NCBI GenBank assembly: GCA_041946865.1
Contig: JBHGBF010000318.1
Span: 1-5,081 of the forward strand
Direction of reading: 5' to 3'
Source of the DNA: RPQK01 sp041946865
GTDB lineage: Bacteria > Acidobacteriota > UBA6911 > RPQK01
Length of the DNA stretch: 5,081 bases
Shown here: positions 1-5,081 of the stretch, piece after piece
Layout of the letters: each line of letters starts with the position of its first letter
Position numbering within the stretch: the first letter of the stretch is position 1
The notes under the pieces: model-generated
What the model was told of the DNA's origin: nothing
Seen by the model: only the letters and a program-made list of their open reading frames with translations
The model's database searches: none
Made by a program: the position numbers and the translations under genes

Positions 1-37
1 GCAAACCCGTCTGCGCGCGATCACGGCGTCTGCACCC

Positions 38-61
38 CTCCCTTATCCACGGATTAGGGGG
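38..61. repeat. Imperfect inverted repeat (hairpin) in the leader
   Basis: Bases 38-48 can pair with 51-61. The fold has nine Watson-Crick pairs, one T-G wobble (39/60) and one T-T mismatch (44/55). The two-base centre (49-50) means the innermost pair would open, giving a four-base loop in RNA. No T-run follows on either strand, so it is not a standard intrinsic terminator. It lies about 55 bases before the ribosome binding site of the first gene. It could be the end of an upstream transcript, an operator or a 5'-leader structure. The symmetry is seen directly; any role is inference. Confidence 0.4.
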
Positions 62-117
62 CGACAAAGAACCCTACCAATCGGCGGCGAACGCAGATAA
101 AATGAGCTGTTCTCGGC

Positions 118-123
118 GGAGGG
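118..123 (+). promoter_or_regulatory. Ribosome binding site of the long activase gene
   Basis: GGAGGG is a strong Shine-Dalgarno sequence ending 10 bases before the ATG at 134, a slightly long but workable spacing. It supports this start. The reading frame is closed upstream by TAA at 98-100, and no other ATG lies between that stop and 134. Confidence 0.7.
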
Positions 124-133
124 CGTCCTCAAC

Positions 134-3100
134 ATGATCGTTATTGGGATCGACGTAGGTGCGATTAGCATCAAGATTGCCGCCCTGGGGGAGGAGAGCG
201 ACCGTGATTATCTCGCCCGACTCTGTGCTGAAAGCCCGAACTACACATCGGTTGAAGGGACCAGAATCCAGCAGCCCCTGGCGATCTCCATCTATCGGCG
301 CATAAAAGGTGAGCCGGCTCAGAACACGTTCGAGCTGCTCGAGGAGCTGTTCTCGTACATTCCCCACCCGGCCGGCGCGCGTGTCACCGGGATAGGCAGC
401 AAGCTCATCGGGCAGGTGTTCGGGGCTGCACTCGAAAACGACTTCCGGGCGACGGCTCTGGGCGTGGGGACGCTACATCCTGAAGTCCGCACTGTCTTCG
501 AAATGGGCGGAGTGAACTCCAAGTTCATGAGCCTGAGCAACGAAGGCGGCACCGTGGGTATCGTCGACTACGAAAAGAACGGGGATTGCGCGGCAGGCAC
601 CGGCTCTTTCATAGACCAGCAGGCGTCCCGCCTCCAGTATTCCATCGAGGAGATAGGGGACATCGTGATGAAAGCCGGCAAGCAAGCCACTGTGGCCGGC
701 CGATGCTCGGTTTTTGCCAAGTCCGACATGATTCATGCCCAGCAGAAAGGCTACCAGCCGCCCGAAATCCTCAAAGGTTTGTGCGAAGCGGTTGTCCGCA
801 ACTTCAAGGCCTCCATCACCAAGGGCAAAAAGATCACTCCGCAGATCGCTTTCATCGGCGGCGTGGCGGCCAACAACGGGGCAGTCCAGGCCATGCACTC
901 GGTCTTCAAGTTGAGCGAGGGTGAGCTGTTCGTCCCCCAGTACTACGCTTCGATGGGAGCCATAGGCGCTGCCTTGCTTGAATACCGCGCGCCGGTCAAG
1001 CATGAGCCCAAGAGACTGGCCGAGGTGCGCGATGTCGTCCAGGTGACCGTTGGCAGCTTCCCGCGCACGGAACCCCTCTCCATGGCGAAGGTCCTCACTC
1101 TTCGTGACCGGACAGTTCCCTACACCTTTGAAGGCAAGTCGCTGCCGGTTGACGCCTACCTGGGGATCGATATCGGCTCGGTCAGCACCAACCTGGCTGT
1201 GCTCGATGCCGACGGAGAGCTGATCAAGGAGATCTATACCCGGACGAGGTCGAGACCGATCGAAGTCGTCAACGAAGGCCTGAAGGAAATCGAGACGGAG
1301 ATCGGCGACAAGATCCGGATCCGAGGCGTCGGGGCGACCGGCTCGGGCCGGGAGCTGATCGGAAAGCTTGTGGGCGCGGATTCCATCAACGACGAGATCA
1401 CGGCTCACAAGACCGGGGCGACGTACATCGGCAACAAGATGATCAATCGGCCTCCCGACACGATCTTTGAGATCGGAGGCCAGGATTCCAAGTTCATCAG
1501 CATCCAGGACGGTATTGTCGTCGACTTCACCATGAATGAGGCCTGCGCCGCCGGCACCGGGTCATTCCTCGAAGAGCAGGCCGAGAGGATGGGCATCGAG
1601 ATCAAGGGAGAATTTTCGGACCTGGCCTTAGCCTCTTCTGCTCCCATTCGCTTAGGCGAACGATGCACCGTGTTTATGGAGAAAGACATCACGCCGTACC
1701 TGCAGCAAGGCGCCTCCAAGAAGGATCTGACGGCCGGGCTGGCGTACTCGATCGCGTATAACTATCTGAACCGCGTGGTCAGAGGCCGCCGGATCGGGAA
1801 CACCGTCTATTTCCAGGGTGGGACGGCTTACAACGATTCGGTCGCCGCGGCGTTTTCGACGGTCCTGGACAAAGAGATCATCGTTCCTCCCTACAACGGC
1901 GTGATCGGCGCAATCGGCATGGCGCTGCTGGCCAAAGAGAAGATGGAGGCCACCAAGGACGAGACGACGTTCCGGGGCTACAGCCTCGAGGCCGTCGATT
2001 ACTCGCTGCGCGAGTTCACGTGCAAGGCCTGTTCGAACTTCTGCGACATTCAGGAGTTCACGGTCGAGGGCGAGCACACGTTCTGGGGCGACAAATGCTC
2101 CGACCAGTTCCGCCAGCGCGCCAAAAGCAGTCAGAAGGCGGTCATCGAGGACCTGCTTTCCCTCCGGGAAAAGCTGTTGCTCGGGGGGCACGAGGAGCAG
2201 GATGGACACAAACAGCCAGCCGTCATCGGCTATCCCCGAAGCATGTACTTCTATGAACAGTTCCCGTTCTGGAATGCTTTCTGGAAGACGCTCGGGTTCC
2301 GGCTGCTGCCTTCCCCGAAAACCAACCGGATCATCATCAACGAAGGCCTGGACGCGGTCGTGGCTGAGCCCTGTTTTCCCATCAAAGTGGCCCACGGGCA
2401 CGTCCGCGCCTTGCTGAAAAACAACGTCGATTTCATCTTCCTGCCGAACATCATCGACGGCGAGACGGAATTCCCTGACGTCAACTCGCACCTGTGTCCC
2501 TGGGGCCAGACACTGCCCTTCGTGGTTGGTCATGCGCCGATCATGGAGGACCATTCGGACAAGTTGATCAAACCGACGGTTCATTTCAGGCAGGGGATGG
2601 AGTACGTCAAGAGGGAGTTGATCCCGTTGGCCAGGCGCTTCGGCGCCAGGTCCCGGCTGGCGGAACGCGCGGTCGAGGCCGCATATGAAGCCCAGCGGCG
2701 TTTCACGGCGGCCTTGCGCCAGGCGGGTGAGCGGGTGCTCCGGCAACTGCAAGGGTCCGGCGGCCTGGGCATCGTGCTGGTTGGTCGTCCTTACAACATC
2801 AACGACAGCGGCGCGAACCTCGACATCCCCCGTAAACTGCGTGATTACTACGGGGTCAACGTCATTCCGATGGACTTTCTCCCCATCGAGGGAGTCGATA
2901 TCCGCGGAATTAACCCGAACATGTACTGGAACTACGGTCGGAAAATCCTACAGGCCTGCCGCGTCGTGTCCGGCTTCCCCAACCTTCACATCATCTATAT
3001 CACAAACTTCAAGTGCGGCCCCGACTCCTATATCAAGCACTACGTCGAGGATGCGGCGGGGAAGCCCTTCCTGACACTCCAGTTTGACGGCCATTCGAAT

Positions 3101-3175
3101 GACGCCGGGTTCATGACCCGGTGCGAGGCTTACCTGGACAGCAAGGGTTTCCTGCGGTGGTGGAAGAGGCAGTGA
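134..3175 (+). CDS. Long acyl-CoA dehydratase activase: tandem BcrAD/BadFG ATPase domains plus DUF2229/HgdB-like half
   Basis: Predicted cytoplasmic ATP-dependent electron-transfer protein (archerase type, ASKHA fold) of the 2-hydroxyacyl-CoA dehydratase/benzoyl-CoA reductase activator family. ATPase domain 1 (about residues 1-285) shows phosphate motif GIDVGAISIK (5-14), GGVNSK (125-130), CAAGTG with C152, RCSVF with C191, and GGVAANNG from 242. ATPase domain 2 (about 343-605) shows GIDIGSVSTN (344-353), TGSGR (402-406), EIGGQDSK (446-453), CAAGTG with C471, RCTVF with C511, and GGTAYND from 562. A CxxCxxxC site follows (C630, C633, C637) with C655. The DUF2229-like part starts near IGYPRSMYFYEQFPFW (698) and has C747 and C788. 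The C-terminal part has GRPYN (884), TNFKCGPDS (C961) and HSNDAG (987-992). No signal peptide or membrane segment is evident. Single-chain relatives are about 1400 residues; here the last part is a separate gene 22 bases downstream. Family assignment is firm; electron acceptor and substrate are unknown. Confidence 0.93.
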   Translation: MIVIGIDVGAISIKIAALGEESDRDYLARLCAESPNYTSVEGTRIQQPLAISIYRRIKGEPAQNTFELLEELFSYIPHPAGARVTGIGSKLIGQVFGAALENDFRATALGVGTLHPEVRTVFEMGGVNSKFMSLSNEGGTVGIVDYEKNGDCAAGTGSFIDQQASRLQYSIEEIGDIVMKAGKQATVAGRCSVFAKSDMIHAQQKGYQPPEILKGLCEAVVRNFKASITKGKKITPQIAFIGGVAANNGAVQAMHSVFKLSEGELFVPQYYASMGAIGAALLEYRAPVKHEPKRLAEVRDVVQVTVGSFPRTEPLSMAKVLTLRDRTVPYTFEGKSLPVDAYLGIDIGSVSTNLAVLDADGELIKEIYTRTRSRPIEVVNEGLKEIETEIGDKIRIRGVGATGSGRELIGKLVGADSINDEITAHKTGATYIGNKMINRPPDTIFEIGGQDSKFISIQDGIVVDFTMNEACAAGTGSFLEEQAERMGIEIKGEFSDLALASSAPIRLGERCTVFMEKDITPYLQQGASKKDLTAGLAYSIAYNYLNRVVRGRRIGNTVYFQGGTAYNDSVAAAFSTVLDKEIIVPPYNGVIGAIGMALLAKEKMEATKDETTFRGYSLEAVDYSLREFTCKACSNFCDIQEFTVEGEHTFWGDKCSDQFRQRAKSSQKAVIEDLLSLREKLLLGGHEEQDGHKQPAVIGYPRSMYFYEQFPFWNAFWKTLGFRLLPSPKTNRIIINEGLDAVVAEPCFPIKVAHGHVRALLKNNVDFIFLPNIIDGETEFPDVNSHLCPWGQTLPFVVGHAPIMEDHSDKLIKPTVHFRQGMEYVKRELIPLARRFGARSRLAERAVEAAYEAQRRFTAALRQAGERVLRQLQGSGGLGIVLVGRPYNINDSGANLDIPRKLRDYYGVNVIPMDFLPIEGVDIRGINPNMYWNYGRKILQACRVVSGFPNLHIIYITNFKCGPDSYIKHYVEDAAGKPFLTLQFDGHSNDAGFMTRCEAYLDSKGFLRWWKRQ

Positions 3176-3183
3176 ATCAGGCA

Positions 3184-3190
3184 GGCGAGG
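3184..3190 (+). promoter_or_regulatory. Ribosome binding site of the second activase gene
   Basis: The purine-rich GGCGAGG, a weak-to-moderate Shine-Dalgarno match, ends 7 bases before the ATG at 3198. It sits in the 22-base gap after the first gene's stop. An own ribosome binding site argues that the second protein is truly translated as a separate chain and is not a sequencing frameshift product. Confidence 0.5.
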
Positions 3191-3197
3191 TTTTTGA

Positions 3198-4445
3198 ATG
3201 AGCGATCAGAAATCCTTGAAAGGGCGGACGATCTATCTGCCCCAGATGTCATACGGCGCCGTTCGGTGCGTTGCTGCGGCATTTCGTTCCGTGGGCCTGG
3301 ACGCCGTCCCCGCTCCTGAATCCGACCCGGAGACCCTCGAGCTGGGCAGCCGGTTCACCTCCGGGGACGAGTGCCTGCCCGAGCGCATCACCCTCGGCGA
3401 TTTCCTCAAGATCGTCAACCAACCGGGCTTCGATCCCAAGAAAGCGGCCTTTTTCATGCCCACCTCCGGGGGGCCCTGCCGTTTCGGACAGTACGGCCCG
3501 TACATCGAAAAGGTGATGCGCCAGCTGGGACACACCGACATTCTGGTTTTTTCGCCAAGCAGCAAAAACGCCTACCAGGGGATCGGCGACAGCACCTTCA
3601 ACCGCACGGTTTGGCGCGCCTTCGTCATCTCGGATCTGCTGCAAAAGCTCCTCCTCAAGACTCGGCCTTACGAGATCCACAAGGGTGATACCAGAGAGGT
3701 CTACGAGGAGAGCCTGGCCGCCGCCTGCGAAGTGCTGGCACGCAAATTGGACCATCGAGAGCGAATGCGCCGGCTGGTCCAGGTGGTCGTGAATTACCGG
3801 GATCGCTTGCGCGCTATCCCGGTCAACCGGACTGAGAGACGGCCGTTAATTGGAATCGTAGGAGAAATATTCTGCCGCCTCCATTCCTTCAGCAACGAGA
3901 ACCTGATCGAACGGCTGGAAGAGCACGGCGGGGAGGCATGGATTTCAGACTTCTGTGAATGGATCCTGTACACATCCAACCAGGAGCGACACAACCTCGT
4001 CAGGCTCGGGCAGCGCTTGTCGAAGGGGATGCTGAAAAACCGGATCACCAACTGGATCCAGCGCCAGGACGAGCACGAGCTGCTGAAGCCGGTCCACGCA
4101 GACCTGCGCGGCTACGAAGAGCCTTCCACCATCGAAGAGCTGCTGCGCTACAGCGAACCTTACCTCCCCCCGGCAGGATCGCTCGGAGAGATGGTCCTGA
4201 ACGTCGGAAAAGCCGTCTACTTGCACAAGAAGGGCGCCCACGGAATCATCGATATCAGCCCTTTTACCTGCATGAACGGTATCATCTGCGAAGCGGTCTA
4301 CCCGCGCGTGAGCCGCGATCTCGCGGGCCTGCCCATCAGGACTTTCTATTTCGACGGCGTCGCGGGCGACCTCGACCGGGACCTGGGCATCTTTGTCGAG
4401 TTGGCACGCAATTACCAGCGAAAACGCTCTAAAATACCTGCATGA
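3198..4445 (+). CDS. Acyl-CoA dehydratase activase-related protein, C-terminal (HgdB-like) part as a separate subunit
   Basis: This 415-residue protein matches the C-terminal portion of the long activase/DUF2229 proteins, which in many anaerobes is fused to the preceding part. Family-like segments are SYGAVRCVAAAF (18-29), GDECLPERITLGD with C59 (56-68), FFMPTSGGPCRFGQYGPY with C94 (85-102), SPSSKNAY (119-126), GEIFCRLHSFSNENLIERLE with C226 (starting at 222), and SPFTCMNG with C358 near the C-terminus, followed by a segment ending YFDGVAGDLDRDLGIFVELA. C59, C94 and C358 are the best candidates for iron-sulfur ligands; C24, C226, C253 and C366 are others. No leader or membrane segment is seen, so it should be cytoplasmic. 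It lies 22 bases after the long activase gene, in a different frame, and probably forms a complex with it. CMNG replaces the CMPG I recall as usual in the family. Exact catalytic role is unknown. Confidence 0.88.
   Translation: MSDQKSLKGRTIYLPQMSYGAVRCVAAAFRSVGLDAVPAPESDPETLELGSRFTSGDECLPERITLGDFLKIVNQPGFDPKKAAFFMPTSGGPCRFGQYGPYIEKVMRQLGHTDILVFSPSSKNAYQGIGDSTFNRTVWRAFVISDLLQKLLLKTRPYEIHKGDTREVYEESLAAACEVLARKLDHRERMRRLVQVVVNYRDRLRAIPVNRTERRPLIGIVGEIFCRLHSFSNENLIERLEEHGGEAWISDFCEWILYTSNQERHNLVRLGQRLSKGMLKNRITNWIQRQDEHELLKPVHADLRGYEEPSTIEELLRYSEPYLPPAGSLGEMVLNVGKAVYLHKKGAHGIIDISPFTCMNGIICEAVYPRVSRDLAGLPIRTFYFDGVAGDLDRDLGIFVELARNYQRKRSKIPA
4442..4445 (+). promoter_or_regulatory. ATGA start-stop overlap coupling gene 2 to pcm
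   Basis: The TGA stop of the second gene (4443-4445) shares bases with the ATG of pcm (4442-4444). No purine-rich Shine-Dalgarno sequence lies in the 17 bases before this ATG (CGCTCTAAAATACCTGC), so pcm is probably translated by termination-reinitiation. A TAA at 4430-4432 closes the pcm frame, so this is the first ATG available. A small perfect hairpin, AGCG-AAAA-CGCT (4417-4428), ends 13 bases before the ATG; its relevance is unproven. Confidence 0.55.
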
Positions 4446-5081
4446 CGTCCCCCTGGCTCCTCACTTGGGGTCTTTCAATCTGCCTGGTCGCGGCCGCCGG
4501 CGGCTCGCAATGCAACCGACCGGCCGCCTCGGCGGAAAAGAAACAGTCGGAGCAGGAGCTCGAAACCCGTCGCCGCGAGATGGTCGAGGCGCAGCTCAAG
4601 GCCCGTGGTATTCACAATCCGAGGGTCCTCAAGGCGATGGGGAAGGTCCCCCGGCACGAGTTCATCCCCCTTAGACTGCGCGAATACGCTTACTACGATT
4701 CTCCCCTCCCGATCGGCGACGGCCAGACGATCTCCCAGCCTTATATCGTCGCCTTGATGACCGAGCTCGCGGCCCCCCAACGGGATGACCGGGTCTTGGA
4801 GATAGGCACCGGATCCGGTTACCAGGCCGCGATTCTGGCCGAGCTGGCGGGCGAAGTCTATACGGTCGAGATCCTGCCCTCATTGGCCGAGCGCGCCCAG
4901 GCCACTCTCGAGCGGTTGAATTACAAAAATGTTCACGTGCGCGCCGGTGACGGTTACCAGGGCTGGCCGGAGAGGGCGCCTTTTGCGGCAATTCTCGTCA
5001 CCGCCGCGGCAGAACGAATTCCCCAGCCCTTGTTGAATCAATTGGCTGAGAACGGGAAGCTCATCATCCCGGTGGGAGGAG
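4442..5081 (+). CDS. pcm: Protein-L-isoaspartate O-methyltransferase with N-terminal hydrophobic leader (partial, 3' end outside window)
   Basis: The enzyme transfers a methyl group from S-adenosylmethionine to L-isoaspartyl residues in damaged proteins, starting their repair to aspartate. The window holds 213 codons plus one base; the C-terminus is cut off. Visible motifs are GDGQTISQPY (92-101, substrate-side loop), VLEIGTGSGYQAAIL (118-132, SAM-binding motif I), the acidic VE at 142-143 (motif II region), GDGYQGW (169-175), and ILVTAAAERIP (184-194). The segment from M47 onward aligns in order with the E. coli Pcm sequence as I recall it. Before it are about 46 extra residues with a hydrophobic stretch (WLLTWGLSICLVAAA, 5-19) and a possible signal peptidase I site after ASA (29-31), so it may be exported to the periplasm. 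The leader lacks N-terminal basic residues. A start at M47 (4580), giving a cytosolic enzyme, is possible, but no clear ribosome binding site is close to it. It overlaps gene 2 by ATGA. Confidence 0.92.
   Translation, partial: MTSPWLLTWGLSICLVAAAGGSQCNRPAASAEKKQSEQELETRRREMVEAQLKARGIHNPRVLKAMGKVPRHEFIPLRLREYAYYDSPLPIGDGQTISQPYIVALMTELAAPQRDDRVLEIGTGSGYQAAILAELAGEVYTVEILPSLAERAQATLERLNYKNVHVRAGDGYQGWPERAPFAAILVTAAAERIPQPLLNQLAENGKLIIPVGG

Noticed and set aside
98..103. TAAAAT as a possible -10 promoter element upstream of the first gene
   Set aside because: It matches five of six consensus bases, but no acceptable -35 hexamer lies 16-18 bases upstream. GCGACA at 61-66 is too far away. A single hexamer is not enough.
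104..355. Direct repeat of 12 bases, GAGCTGTTCTCG, at 104-115 and 344-355
   Set aside because: A 12-base repeat is expected about once by chance in a 5 kb window. The second copy is ordinary coding sequence (Glu-Leu-Phe-Ser), and no further structure surrounds the copies.
473..1408. Long open frame on the minus strand (about 311 codons) opposite the ATPase domains
   Set aside because: It lies fully inside the clearly conserved activase gene. Its product shows no recognisable motif and has the D/L/R/V-rich composition expected from the antisense of G+C-rich codons.
1652..2752. Long open frame on the minus strand (about 366 codons) opposite the DUF2229-like region
   Set aside because: Same reasoning: antisense shadow of a conserved coding region, with no domain or ribosome binding site supporting it.
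3173..3200. Sequencing frameshift breaking one gene into two
   Set aside because: Not favoured, because the first protein ends naturally after the HSNDAG segment and the second has its own ribosome binding site and start after a 22-base gap. It cannot be fully excluded without reads, so the split is also listed as a finding.
4481..4516. Lipoprotein signal (lipobox) at C14 or C24 of the methyltransferase leader
   Set aside because: C24 is preceded by G-S-Q and C14 by L-S-I; neither fits the usual L-[AS]-[GA]-C lipobox, and C14 is too close to the N-terminus. A signal peptidase I type leader is the better reading.

Overview
The window carries three same-strand genes, packed like an operon, in DNA of roughly 60 % G+C (estimated by eye). 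It starts with about 130 bases of non-coding leader and runs off the right edge inside the third gene. The high G+C, the oxygen-sensitive enzyme family of the first two genes and the probably exported methyltransferase suggest an anaerobic or facultatively anaerobic Gram-negative bacterium, for example Desulfobacterota, Acidobacteriota or a related lineage. This assignment is inference only; no taxonomic marker is present.

Layout. Bases 1-133 hold an imperfect hairpin (38-61) and a Shine-Dalgarno sequence (118-123), with no convincing promoter. Bases 134-3175 encode a 1013-residue protein with two BcrAD/BadFG-type activator ATPase domains in tandem, a four-cysteine linker, and the N-terminal half of a DUF2229/HgdB-like iron-sulfur module. 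Twenty-two bases later, 3198-4445 encodes a 415-residue protein that matches the C-terminal part of the same architecture. Together they total 1428 residues, about the size of the single-chain 'acyl-CoA dehydratase activase' proteins of many anaerobes, so this looks like a split form of that protein. The stop of the second gene overlaps by ATGA with a protein-L-isoaspartate O-methyltransferase gene (pcm, 4442 to beyond 5081), which has an N-terminal hydrophobic leader.

How the genes may work together. Activators of the 2-hydroxyacyl-CoA dehydratase/benzoyl-CoA reductase family (archerases) use ATP hydrolysis to push an electron from a [4Fe-4S] cluster held between two subunits onto an acceptor iron-sulfur protein. 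Here the two activator domains lie in one chain, and each keeps its two cluster cysteines. The acceptor-like module is split between the end of gene 1 and gene 2. The pair could therefore be a self-contained ATP-driven low-potential electron-transfer unit. No substrate-specific dehydratase or reductase subunit is visible, so its physiological substrate is unknown. The pcm gene is a protein-repair enzyme and may simply be co-transcribed.

The most notable points are the asymmetric motif decay between the two ATPase domains, the matching Cys triads in the two halves of the acceptor module, the gene split itself, and the signal-like leader on the methyltransferase.
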